64,000 nucleotides of DNA from Thamnaconus septentrionalis (GCA_009823395.1 CM020503.1:1573001-1637000), one strand, 5' to 3'. Shown: positions 24,455 through 35,925, numbered from the stretch's first letter. A program made the numbers and translations. The notes: generated by a model not told the origin, from the sequence alone.

Positions 24455-27400
24455 TATGTATTTAATCCTATAACTACGACTTTTTACCATCGTGCATTGT
24501 TATCATTATTTGTTAATCAAACTTTCTATCAGCCATTGTGAATTGACTTTTTAGTGGAAATAAATATTTGAATATTTGACTCACAATTAAATCGGACTCA
24601 AACTTTTGAAGAGACTTTTGACGTGTTGTGTTTTATAGTTAACTGTCTGATGTATCCTGTTGCTGCTAAGGTGTCCATCCTGTCATCGTTTGAAAGTCGG
24701 CTGATGCAGCTGGAGAACTCCATCATCCCAGTGCACAAACAGACAGAGAACCTGCAGCGGCTGCAGGACAATGTTGACAAGACGCTCTCCTGCATGGACC
24801 ATGTCATCAGCTACTACCATGTAGCCAAGGACACGGACAGGATCATCCGAGAAGGGTGAGACGTCTCACCGGCTCAGTGGGTGTTGTGATAGGTGAAGGA
24901 CGAGTCACGCATAATGATTTTTGGATGTGTGATTTTGTTTCAGGCCGACCGGTAGGCTGAGTGAGTATCTGGCCTGTATAGCGAGGATTCAGAAAGCTGT
25001 GGAGTACTTCCAGGACAACAACCCAGACAGCCCGGAACTCAACACAGTGGTACGGTCCAAATGTTTGCTCATATAGGAAACAGACATATGGGAGTAATAA
25101 AAATGAGTTAAGATAAAATAACCTGACTCACCAAATGGATAGTTTCTGGAATTAATTTATTTCGCAAAAACATAATTTCATATAGAAATCAGTGGAAAGG
25201 CTGCAAGAGGTGAGAGGATGCCTGTCTCTGCAAAGTAGCAAGCCACTGTGAGCTGCAGTATTTAACCAAACTCCCACCAAGTCTTTAATGCTGCTCTTTA
25301 CACTTCTTTTAATGAGGGCGTGTACTGATTTAAAAAAAAAAAAAAGAAAAAAGACTACATTGCTGTATCCATGCTTGCATCTTTAGCAGTAGCCTTTATT
25401 TACAAGCTTGCAATTGCTTTGTCTACTGCTTGGTGCTCTATGGCTATGAAGAGCAAAAGAATCTTAATTGGTGTCTTAATTGTTTCCCTAAAATTGCTTT
25501 AGACTGAAGCTACTCAGGGAGATTATTCAGATTTGAACTGCAACAGTGCTGCTGCCCTGCAAAGTTCAAAAATAACCAAGTCAAACTTTTTTTCTGCTCT
25601 CTTCCTTCCAGAAAGCACGTTTTGAAAAGGGCAAAGAGCTGCTGGAGGCCGAGTTCCGCAGCCTGCTGACACGCCACAGCAAAGCTGTCCCTCCCATCCT
25701 CATTCTGGACGCCATCAGTGTGGACGAGGAGCTGGAGGTCCAGGAGGAGGTGGTGCTGGAGCACCTTCCCGAGGGTGTGCTCCGGGACATCATCTGCATT
25801 GCCGGCTGGCTGGTGGAGAACGGACGCAACCAAGGTGCGGCTTCGTGGACGCGTCTGATGCTGTGCTGGCTAGACACATTTCTAGGAGGTCCAATTTTGT
25901 CTCCATGTGGACTGTTTTCATATTTCATTACCATTGAATCCAAGTGTTGCATCAAATAACTTGTTTTTTATAACAATTATCTTGGAAAATTGTGTCTTGA
26001 AAAAGCCTTTGTGTATTTTGTTTCGCTCTCACATCATGTGCACATTGTCTTAAACCTACTGTTTTTAAAATGAAATGTATCTATTTAAAAAGCAAATAAT
26101 TATTTGAACCAGTTGACTGGTTGTTTTGACAATCGTGACTTCTTCTGTGCGCTTTTCTCCTCCAGACTTCATGAATGTGTACTACCAGATCCGCTCCAGT
26201 CAGCTGGATCGATCCATCAAAGGTCTGAAGGAACACTTCTGCAAGAACAGCACTTCCTCCGGCATCCTCTACTCGCCGGCCGTCCAGACCAAACGCAAGG
26301 ACACGCCCACCAAAAAGGCTCCCAAGAGACCAGGTGAGTGGGCGGCGCCGCTGCTGCGCCTGCAGCTTCTGATCACACGGCGGAGCAGGAAGCTCGTTGC
26401 TCACACGACCGCGGCGGCACGACACACCCGTCAGACATTATTCTGTTCCGACCCTCCCTGCCGCCCTGACTAATCCTTTTTCCTCTTCCTCCCTCATAAT
26501 CTGAACCCTACCTACCGTGACAGTCCACATCCCAGGTAAACAGGATGTGAGCTATACTGCCTGATTGTTGCTGCAGTCTGACCGGATGAGTTGTAGCTTT
26601 TCAGCAGGAAGCCCAAGTTTGTTGTCGTTCAGTGTTCTGAGCCTCTAGTTTCACTGTGGACAGGAAGTCGAGAAGCAGCAGTTTGTCCGTTCGCAAAACT
26701 AAACCATTTTTCTTTTTTTTTTTTTTGGACACTTTTGGTGCGATTCTCCTGCTTTTGTCAGAAGTGTCACCAGAAACTAAACTGGAATCTGTTTAAGACA
26801 TAATGAACTTCTACAACCAGTGGCTGAGTTTTTTTTTTTTTTTTTTTAAAACCAACAAAATGATATATTTTTTGTTTCTAGAAAATATACCTCCTTGTCC
26901 TATGTACAAACCACAAAAATGTATGGATGTCATATAATTAAGTAGCATATTATTCACACTACGGACTCCTCCTGGGCAAATACACAATGAAACTAGAGGC
27001 TGCTCAGTGTCTGTGTAAACGCAGCGTGTTTGTCAACTTTTAAATGAGATAGTTAACTTCTCCTCCTGCACCTCTCTTGTTTCCTCCTGCCGGCACTGGT
27101 ATCACAGTAAGACTAACTTGTGCAATAAGAAAAGAAGTCAGAAGCAATACATGTTCAAGCTTTATGGGATACATCCCTGTTGGCAAACTCTTCTGGGCAG
27201 CGTCAATGAGCGCCTGACCTGCGCACTGCCAGTCTGTATATAAACATGACGGTGCAAACCAAAAATGTCCCTGAATAATTTACACACAGTTTAAAGGCCC
27301 TGGCACTCAGGCATTCCCACTTCCTTTACTTGAACTTCAACTTCAACTTTACACTCTAACTGTCATGACATTAAATAGTGAAGTTTCCTAACCAAAACTA

Positions 27401-28434
27401 TCTCTGTGTTTTCACGTGTCTTCGACTGAAAAGAAAGGGAATCGTTGCTAGCATGATTCAGATGCTTTGGCTTCACTTCCTGTTGTCCATGTTTAAATAC
27501 GGTCCGTCCACTGCTGTACAATGGCGCCGCTCTGTGTTCATGTCACCGCGATAAGACTGTTGTTCTGCGCCCTGCTGCCCTCCAGTGGCCAACTCGTGCA
27601 AACTGCTTCGCGCTACCTAACCGAGCTCACACGTTTGTGTGTCAACCCCGAGACGGTGAACGTTGTGTCGATTGTAACCTTGTGACATTAATGCCGTTGT
27701 TGTATTGACCCCTGACCTCACCTGTTCCCTCTGCTCCGACTCCCCCAACCCACGCGAGGAAACGTGTCCTCTGGTAGCTTCCTGTCCGCTCACTTGGGAC
27801 TTCCTGTGTTGCTAGGCTGTGGGCACTTACGCACAGATAGAAACCCCTGCTGCCTGTCTTGGTGCCGGTGTCTGTGTTTCACTTCCAAGATCTGTCTCTC
27901 TCTTCCTCTCTCCCTTCTTCTTCCTCTCCTTGTGTTACTTGGCTGTCTGGCTCTCGCTGCCTCCCCCTCCTCCTCCTCCTCCTCCTCCTGCTCCTCCTAC
28001 ACCTCCTGCTCCTCCTCCCCCTCTGGACTCTGTCTCAGGGACCATTCGCAAGGCTCAGAACCTTCTGAAACAGTACTCACAGCATGGGCTGGATGGGAAA
28101 AAGGGGGGCTCTAACCTCACTCCTTTGGAAGGTAAACGCACGTTGGTCTCCTCTCTGTTCTTCATGTTTACGTCATTGGGAGCAACAGGGAGCTCTCGGT
28201 GCTCACAACAGCTTTTCAAAAAATGATGCCTTTTTTTTTTCTGTAAGTGGCAGAAGAATGGTCTGGAAGGAAAGGAAAGGAAAATGTTGGCAAACAAAAT
28301 AATTTTTTTGTCCTTAGTTTTTGTGTCTTTTTGGACAAAGACTGAAGCATTAATGTTTTATCTTCTAAAAGATGAAACGAACCAAACTAAAAGCTGTTGT
28401 GACATTTTCTCTGAGCTTTCATGTTGACATTCAT

Positions 28435-28480
<46 letters not shown>

Positions 28481-30147
28481 CAAACACTTCTCTGGGTGCT
28501 TCCTCCCCCTGCTGGATGCTTGGTGGTCGGTGCAGGTGTCTCAGGTTTAGCTACTACTACCCCCCCCACTCCCACCCTCTCCACCACGTAGTCGGTGGGA
28601 AGTGGTTTAACGAAGCCCCTCCCACCCCCCTCCCTCACCTTCCCGCCTTACTACCAGGTTACGATTATGACCTGCGGGTCAAACACCTATCCGACGCACT
28701 GACCGAGAAGCATGGGGCCGCTCCAGGTGAGTGCAGGGGTGGGGGGGTGGTGGTGGGTGGGAGGACCAGCTCACTCAAACACACACCCCTTCATCCTAAT
28801 ACAGGCCTCCATCCTAAAACACAACTTCATCACAACATGTACACTCCCTCATCCCCACAGTGGACTCCGTCAGACCAACGCTCACCTTTATCACAACACA
28901 CACTTTCAGTACTTCATTAATGCCCACTTATATACAAAGTGCAATGAGGACACTAATGCTATCACTGCAAATAAATCATTGGGAAGTCAATCAGATGCAT
29001 TTGTGCTTGTAAAACGGTTAATGTATACATACAATCAGGAGGCTAACAGACAGCAACAGTGTGAAACCACATCCACTCCAAGGATACAACAAGCAACGCC
29101 TTCTCCATGCTGAGCGGCTACCAATGATAGCAGATATAGAGCAATGTCTTGGCAGCTGTTTAGCCTTCCTCTTAGAGATACCAGCCGTCTGAAGGCCTCT
29201 GACCACTAGTTTGTGCACATGACCCAGGCTACCAAATATAAAAATGAAAAGTTTACACCTGTAGCCCAGCTCAGAAATGGTCTGCTTGAGCTGTTGACAT
29301 TTTAGCAACTTGGTTAAAAAGGCTTCTTCCAGGCCGTGATCAAAGGTACAAAGAGCATTAACAACCACAGCCAGTGTTGTTGGGATTACTCCATACAAGT
29401 AATCCAACAACCGATTAAAAGTAATCTAATTACTTCTTTAACTGCTTTGTTTCTTAAGCAATCAATTATGAATTACTTTAGTTTAAAAAGATATAGTAGC
29501 AGTTGAGAACATCTTGTTTCCTGCACAGAACGTACAACGAGCCACAGTTTTCTTTCATTTAGACGAGATGAACTAAAATAATGTTTGTATTTCCAGCTAT
29601 CAGACACAAACGCTGCTTTTTCTTTTGCCGCCGCCATGCTTGTTTTGGTGCATCGTCGCATATCAATGACGTTGCATGCACGACTGCATCATCAGTCTGC
29701 GACGTCGTTGTTTTCTCCTGTTTTTTAAATTTCAGACATTTTGTGGATAATAAGACGTTTTAGCTTGCAAAACATTTCAGAAAAGTAATGAAATTGTTAC
29801 TTGATAAAGTAATTATGATATAATTACCACTTTTGCCAGAGTAATCCTGTTACATTACTCTGTTACTAAAAAAGTAGTTTAATTACCGTAGTGGATTACT
29901 TAGTAATAGATTACTCACCAACACTGACCACAACCTCCAGGGTGGTGGCTGAGATGTTCCAAAACACATCAGAAACATTGTTGCACAGAATAAACATGCT
30001 GGGCTTCACAGTACAATGTTTGTACAGGAATGCAGAGGCCCCAAGGTCAGAACTCCACCACAACATATCGCACTTGACGACGGTTTATTTGGTTAGATCT
30101 TTAGGATGGTGCGCTGCTCACTTCACCTGCTGCCATGCAGCCGCCAA

Positions 30148-30181
<34 letters not shown>

Positions 30182-32191
30182 ACCTTTATCACAACACACA
30201 CCTCTCAATGACCTGTAGGTACAGCGCCAGTGAATCTTCAGTCTTTTGCAGCCCAGCCAGCGTTGCTTGCCATTGGAAATGTTTCCTCTTCAAACTTCTC
30301 TCCCCCCCGTTTCCTGTCAGGGAAAGACGATGTTTTTGACGTGGAGATCGACTCGTACATCCACTGCATCAGCGCCTTCGTCAAGCTGGCGCAGAGCGAG
30401 TACGCACTGCTGACGGAGATCATCCCGGAGCACCACCAGAAGAAGACCTTCGACTCTCTCATCCAGGTCACAGCAACTCTCTCTCTCTCTCACTGCTGGA
30501 ATGCAGCTGCAGCAGCTTCACGGCAGATGGAGCAATTACACTAAACTTTCCTTTGACATTCTCAGAAGAAGAAGAAGAAAAAAACATGAAATGATAATTA
30601 TTCCCAAATCACTCAATTCAATACAATTCATCAACTTTGTTGTTTAGTGAATCTCAACTAATGTAAAATAGCACCAGATAATGCTGCTTTGTGTTTGGAG
30701 TGATTGCAGAGACTCTGGAGAGCTTTAGCTTCTGATTCCAATGTTGTCGCCAATAGCACTGACTTCATCAATGATGAATAAATGTCAACAGACTTTGTGT
30801 CAGTCTGTTTCATGTTGCCATGAAACAGACGTGCACATAAGACTCATTTGACTGTGATTTTATATGAACAGGCATCTGTTCTGAGTCTTCCTTCAAGCTT
30901 TTTGTGTTTGTTTCGTTTTAAAGATGTCAAAGACTTCATTTCCTCACCTTAAACCGTCCGTCTGTTCAACAGGAGGCGCTGGACAACCTGATGTTGGACG
31001 GCGACAACATTGTGTCAGCAGCGCGCCGGGCCATCATGAGGCACGACTACTCGGCCGTCCTCACCATCTTCCCCATCCTGAGGCACCTCAAGATGAACAA
31101 GTCCGAGTTCGACACCACGCTGCAGGTCGGCCTCCTGTCGGCTTCCTGCGCGCCACAGTTGCAACGAGACGGAGGGTTAATATTGTGTCAATACACCTGG
31201 CGTCTGTCCGTAGGGCACGGCGGCGAGCACCAAGAACAAGCTGCCGACACTCATCACCTCCATGGAAACGATCGGAGCCAAAGCTCTGGAGGAGTTCGCC
31301 GACAGCATCAAGGTGAATCACAGTCACGTCGTCCAGGCCAGCGGCCGCCAACATTTTTTGCACCATGGACTGATTTAATGCCAGACAATATTTTCAGGGA
31401 CCGGCATGAATCCTGTGGTATTTTCAAAATTTAATGATTAATGTGAAACCACTGTACTCGTTTTGCAACTTTATGAGCAGCGTCCTCTTAAAATCGCGAC
31501 AACTTAACATGAGAAACATACTTTTTTTTTCTTTCAAAACACCTCTGAGGCTGCTGGTTTTTCAATGCAGGTGCTTGTGGCGCCCCAAGTGGCAAAGCAG
31601 TTTTGAAGGCTTCATTGCGTCACTAGAGAGCCGGTCACCACATAAAATGCAGAGTGGGCTTGTTGTGTGGGAATCCCCTGTCGAGATAAAATCCATAGTT
31701 TAAGTAAGACTCCTGGTGTTGTCTGTTAAATGCAGCAAGTCGAAGGCTCTTCTTCTTTTCCCCTTCGCTAAGACGTTTGTTTTCACTTATTTTGGTAGCT
31801 ACCTGGCGAGCTTGTGGGTTTAATTTTAATTTTAGTGGCAATGTATCACTTGACCGAGACAAGCGCCTTAACGTGAGTCAAGAGTGGAGCCATAGACGGA
31901 TGTAACGGAGAGAATCCAGTAATTTTCAAAATAAAACATCATACAGACTTAGATAATTAATAAACAGGAAGTAATGTGAGTTGATATTTCTTTCTGTGCG
32001 GCCCGGTTCCAAATGACCCACGGCCTCCTGGTACCGATCTGCGGCCAGGGCGTCGGGGACCACTGACCTAGTGCACACAATCAATAATCAAGGGGAATAA
32101 AACTAAACCTTCTCTGTGTCTGCAGAATAACCCTGACAAAGAGTACAACATGCCCAAGGATGGAACCGTGCATGAGTTGACCAGCAATGTA

Positions 32192-32234
<43 letters not shown>

Positions 32235-35200
32235 GCAAAGGTTGTGTAACAGCTCTGGATGTGTTTGCTCTTGTTGCACTCGAGCATCGACACCTTCACG
32301 CACTGTCTCAGCTCTTTCTCTACTTCTGGGGAGCCGAGGTGGTCGTCCCGGAAACGGCAAACAGCAGTTGTGCAATCGATCATGTGACGGCGCAATGTGT
32401 TTTTCTCCCGCAGGCCATCCTGTTCCTGCAGCAGCTGCTAGACTTCCATGAGACTGCAGGAGCCATGCTGGCATCGCAAGGTAGAGCCACGGCGGCCGCC
32501 GCTGACGTCACTTCATCACATGGCCGCTAGCGTCACTAACACCGCTAGCTGGCTTTAGCCTAACCCTCCCACTGGCATGCTAGCACGCTTCCTTTCTTCA
32601 AGCTCTCACTTTTAGCACTGAAACTGAAAAATAGTGACAAGCTTTCTCAGTTATTCTCCAAGAAAGGAACCCAGGAGCCCTGATAATATAAAAAAGTTGG
32701 ATTAAGCTGCAATAGTCGCCCTGCTGTCTATTTTAAAAACTTTAGTCAGTTATGTTTTTTTTGATTTTTTTTGTCTTTTCCCTTCACATCTCCTGTTTTA
32801 TCTTTATATTGTCTTTCTATGGTGTCACATCCACCTTATTGTTGCCCTCTGCACAAGTTTGTTTCACCCTTGCATCTTTTTTTGTTCCCTCCTCCTCGAT
32901 GATCGTTTGCTCCGCACTAACGAACCTTTTCCTAATCTCTTTTTGCACTTCTTCTTCTTCTCTCTCTGCTCTCCCGCCTCGGTTCTCTTAGTTCTGGGGG
33001 ACACTTACAATATTCCTTTAGACCCCCGAGGTAAGACCAAGACCATGTGAAGACCTGTGTCAGGCGCAGTAGTTCAGTAGCTCGTAGTTTCATTCTCTTA
33101 TTTATGCCTAATTTTCTAAACTGATTATGTGACACATGTCAGTGCTGGCCTCTCTTCCACTGCCAACATTTGTCTTCATTGTAAAATCTGGTTTAGATTC
33201 TAATATGCTTCTATACCGCAGCCAGATTTGTTTTGTTTTTTCAATTTTACTTGATATTTAGAGTGTGAAAATGTACCGTCGCACCACTTTTATGAAAAAC
33301 TGAACTGCCTATTCAATGTATAATTCTTGCATCTTACTTAGATAATTAGTCACTAAAACGCTCTGTTTCCTCCAGAGCCGAGTTCAGTGAGCAGCTACAC
33401 TTCCGACTTCAACAAAAGGCTCCTTAGCACCTACATCTGTGAGTAATTCAAGACCAAAGGTCACTCTCAGTTGTCCAATGAGTGGACAGACCAGTAGTTT
33501 ATCTTCTCCTCCCTCTCAGGTAAGGTATTGGGTAACCTGCAGCTCAACCTACTCAGTAAATCCAAAGTGTATGAGGACGCAGCCCTGAGGGCCATCTTCC
33601 TGCACAACAACTACAACTACATCCTCAAGTCGCTGGAAAAGTGAGTTTTCCTTTACTGTCATGTAAAACGCAATGCAATACAGAAAGTGTTTATCTCTGC
33701 ATCACATAGCTTTGATCCTGATGTGTTGAATCTCAGAAAAAAATACAAATTCTTGTATGTATATATATATATATATATACATATAGAAGATTTCATTGAG
33801 TCAATTCAAATAAATCACAGATTCTCCCTAAATGAAATTATTATTTCGACCTCAGTTGATTGATCTTGTGATCGACAGAGTGAAAATGTATCATTCAATG
33901 CTTTAACAAATACTTAAGGTTCTGATTTGACTCACAATAAATGAAATATTTGAGAATTACTAGTACTGATGTTTAGCTGTTTTGTGTTTTCTTGTGCAGA
34001 ATTGTTCTGACAGTGTGTGTTGTTGGGTTTCAGGTCGGAACTGATCCAGCTGGTGACGGTGACGCAGAAGGAAGCAGAGAGCTCCTACAGAGAGCTGATC
34101 AAGGAGCAGATCTACATGTACAAAAACAGGTGGATGTTCTCTGCCTCTCTTTTCCTGATGTGCCTGCGTAGCTGTTCCACAGAGCAGCATGCACTAGAGC
34201 AGTCAGGGCTTCTGTGTTGTCACATTCGTCTCCGTTCATCCCTTCCACAGTTGGCTGAAGGTCACTGAGCATTTGGCCGACAGGAACCTGCCCGTCTTCA
34301 CGCCAGGAACCAAGGTCACTACTGAACCTCCTCCCAGGGGGACACCAAACACACCTCAAGAATAAAGGGGCTACTTAACTCTCACACTAAATTTCCAAAG
34401 TTTTATTTACCTTTTTTTTTAATTCTTACACTGTACATGGCTTTACAATTTACTTAATTAATTATTTAATGTGTCTTTTGCACATTTAGGTCCGTCATGA
34501 ATTTAGTAATTCGACTGTTACATTCATGTGGCATCATTTAACCTCAGTTTCTCCTCCCTGCAGCTGAAGGATAAAGAGCGGCAGGTGATCAAGGACAAGT
34601 TCAAGGTGAGTAAGACGCAGAACAACGATCTGCAGGTTGACCGGTCGGTACTGGCCGCTGACCAGACCTGTTCGTCTCCCTCCCGACACGTCTCAGGGTT
34701 TCAACGACGGCCTGGAGGAGCTGTGTAAGATCCAGAAGGGCTGGGCCATCCCAGACAAAGAGCAGCGGGACTTCATCCGTCAGTCGCAGAAGAAGCTGGT
34801 TTCTGACGCCTACAGGAGCTTCCTACAGAGGTGAGGGACAGTTAACAGTCTTATGTGTCTAAAACCCATTTTTTCACACGGCAAAAAAGCTGTTAATTTG
34901 AAATCCCCCCTCATGTGAAAATGATGGCAGGTTTAGAAAGGTGAGAGAAAAAGCCTGGAAAATGCCTACATTTACTGATTAGCATTTTGTATCTGGCTTG
35001 GAAAACCACTGAAAGGAATTTTTCCGTGAAGCGTGATGATGCTGGGTACACTGCGTATGCACAGTACATAACTAGTGTTGTCATCAAAGGGATGTCATTA
35101 ATTCGGCCCCTGTTCTGCACTCCAAATTTGAATGATTTTGTTGTACGGCTTGAGTTATTCTACAAATTTGTTTGTTTGCCGAAAATGTACGGATTTGAAA

Positions 35201-35925
35201 TGTTCATAATCTGCAGCATTAACCTCCTAAAACCAAGAAATTGAAGTGGGGGGGGATGGCGATCGACACTCATGTTGCTCGCTAGCTTGTGGGTTTAATC
35301 TCGCGGTAACGTATCAGGTGACTGACACAAGCACCTTGACATGCGCCAAGAGTTGAGCGTTAGATGGACGTAACGGAGAGAATCCGGTAATTTTTCAAAA
35401 TAAAATTGTTCACTCAGATAATGAATGAAACGGGATTAATTTAACAGAAGTTAATTATTCTTTCTGTCCGGCCTGGTACCAAATGACCCACGGACCGGCA
35501 CCGGTCTGCGGCCCGGTACCAAATGACCGGTGGTTGGGGACCACTGGTCTAGACAACGGAAAATATGAGGTCCACACGTGGACACCAGGTCTTAGGAGGC
35601 CGGTCTAGGCTGCTTGGCACTCAGTGCTCTAAACAGTGAACTGAATGAATGAACTGTGAGCCATCACCCAAGTGAAAACGTGGCATTCCAGGATTCCATC
35701 TGCCAGTCAGGAGAGCATGTGCATGCGACTGAAAATTGGCGCATTTTTTAGGTTTCCGTTTACAGGCTTTGTCGTGAAGACGTTTCTGACCTCCTCCACA
35801 CTTTCTTTTTTTCCCCTTCTAGATGCGCAAACATCTCTTTCACTAAGAACCCTGAGAAGTACCACAAGTACCGGCCAGAGGAGGTGGAGGAGATGATCGA
35901 GAAGCTGTTTGACACGTCTGCCTGA
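24076..35925 (+). CDS. exoc7: exocyst complex component 7 (Exo70)
   Basis: 22 coding exons: 24076-24135, 24303-24368, 24671-24855, 24944-25049, 25612-25834, 26166-26333, 26524-26535, 28039-28131, 28658-28726, 30321-30466, 30973-31125, 31214-31312, 32126-32188, 32414-32480, 32992-33030, 33376-33438, 33520-33640, 34034-34129, 34251-34314, 34564-34605, 34697-34830, 35823-35925. With every cassette exon: 2172 nt, 723 residues, in the range of human EXOC7. All junctions are GT-AG and in frame. Signatures: start [21 protein letters not shown]-terminal coiled coil ([17 protein letters not shown]), [67 protein letters not shown] and C-terminal EKLFDTSA. Exo70 tethers secretory vesicles at the plasma membrane. 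Its C-terminal helical domain binds PI(4,5)P2 through lysines (here near [14 protein letters not shown]) and it contacts Arp2/3. galr2 lies next to it in mammals too. Confidence 0.96.
24375..24452. repeat. (CA)n beside the exoc7 exon 2 donor
   Basis: About 39 AC units start 7 bases after the exon edge (donor gtgctg). Confidence 0.97.
26524..26535 (+). other. exoc7: candidate 12-nt microexon of exoc7
   Basis: Twelve bases (tccacatcccag) sit between a gtgacag acceptor and a gtaaac donor, after a pyrimidine-rich stretch. With the split glycine-type codon it reads Val-His-Ile-Pro in phase 1, so inclusion or skipping keeps the frame. It is based only on splice-site fit and could be spurious. Confidence 0.45.
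27885..28038 (+). promoter_or_regulatory. exoc7: long polypyrimidine / (CTC)n tract before an exoc7 cassette exon
   Basis: Over 130 bp of mostly C/T, including CTCTCT-type motifs and a (CTC)n core at 27963-28020, ends at the acceptor of exon 28039-28131. This is a typical PTBP1-binding landscape. The frames it opens are low-complexity artefacts. Confidence 0.6.
28039..28131 (+). other. exoc7: exoc7 cassette exon ([15 protein letters not shown]...)
   Basis: A 93-nt exon in phase 1-1 encoding the 31-residue insert from [20 protein letters not shown] to NLTPLEG. The equivalent exon is alternatively used in mammalian EXOC7, where some isoforms go straight from KRPG to the GRDD-type exon. It should be read as optional here as well. 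Confidence 0.85.
28436..28478. repeat. (CA)n in exoc7 intron
   Basis: About 21 CA units between the two large cassette exons. Confidence 0.97.
28658..28726 (+). other. exoc7: exoc7 cassette exon ([14 protein letters not shown]...)
   Basis: A 69-nt phase 1-1 exon. Its [19 protein letters not shown] resembles the human alternative segment HEHDFRVKHLSEAL. A C-rich stretch precedes it and a G-rich run follows its donor. In mammals the longer exon at this place is an epithelial-isoform exon controlled by ESRP1. Confidence 0.85.
28736..28761 (+). promoter_or_regulatory. exoc7: G-rich ESRP-like / quadruplex-capable intronic element
   Basis: Nine bases after the donor of the 28658-28726 exon are four G runs of 4, 7, 3 and 3 separated by T, TGGTGGT and T. 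This fits the G-quadruplex pattern and contains TGGTGGG-type motifs like the ESRP consensus. Use is inferred. Confidence 0.5.
29081..30120 (-). mobile_element. decayed retrotransposon coding remnant, interrupted by a hAT MITE
   Basis: On the minus strand 29081-29368 reads as a conceptual peptide with [18 protein letters not shown] and ends in WRRRCLLYP, a pattern that recurs in teleost non-LTR retrotransposon-derived proteins. The frame resumes to the right of the MITE at about 29935 (reading TLEVVV). Stops occur further up, so it is non-functional. The exact family is uncertain. Confidence 0.5.
29364..29934. mobile_element. hAT-type MITE with 8-bp target-site duplication
   Basis: The 555-bp element (29372-29926) starts cagtgttgttgggattact and ends attactcaccaacactg, giving terminal inverted repeats. 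Flanking 8-mers accacagc (29364-29371) and accacaac (29927-29934) differ at one base, as expected of an aged hAT duplication. The interior is full of GTAAT/ATTAC motifs. Confidence 0.8.
30149..30180. repeat. (CA)n in exoc7 intron
   Basis: 16 AC units, 140 bp before the next exon. Confidence 0.97.
30803..30830. repeat. 12-bp hairpin in exoc7 intron
   Basis: Arms gtctgtttcatg (30803-30814) and catgaaacagac (30819-30830) with a 4-nt loop, 143 bp before exon 30973. Confidence 0.85.
31339..32065. mobile_element. non-autonomous hAT element (copy 1) in exoc7
   Basis: The left end cagcggccgccaacattttt and right end cggggaccactg are decayed forms of the common teleost hAT terminus (cagtggtccccaac...). 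The inner tail includes ccaaatgacccacgg. No clean target-site duplication is visible. The same family recurs at 35265-35546. Confidence 0.65.
32194..32231. repeat. (CA)n beside the exoc7 exon 32126-32188 donor
   Basis: 19 CA units starting 6 bases after the exon edge (donor gtaagc). Confidence 0.97.
35265..35546. mobile_element. non-autonomous hAT element (copy 2, 5'-truncated) in exoc7
   Basis: Shares gcttgtgggtttaat, the gtaacggagagaatcc block and the ccaaatgacccacgga block with copy 1 at 31339-32065. It ends ggttggggaccactg, a better preserved terminus. The left part is missing. Confidence 0.7.
35570..35650 (+). repeat. SINE fragment (tgcttggcactcagt family)
   Basis: Contains the ctgcttggcactcagt block, also found in the tRNA-headed SINE at 39925-40135, directly to the right of the hAT copy 2. 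Confidence 0.45.

Noticed and set aside
27575..27588. CTGCCCTCCAGTGG as a CTCF site in an exoc7 intron
   Set aside because: One mismatch at the invariant A; possible but not listed as a feature without binding data.
27764..28226. Proline/serine-rich frames before the exoc7 cassette exon
   Set aside because: Produced by the (CTC)n pyrimidine tract; only 28039-28131 is exon.
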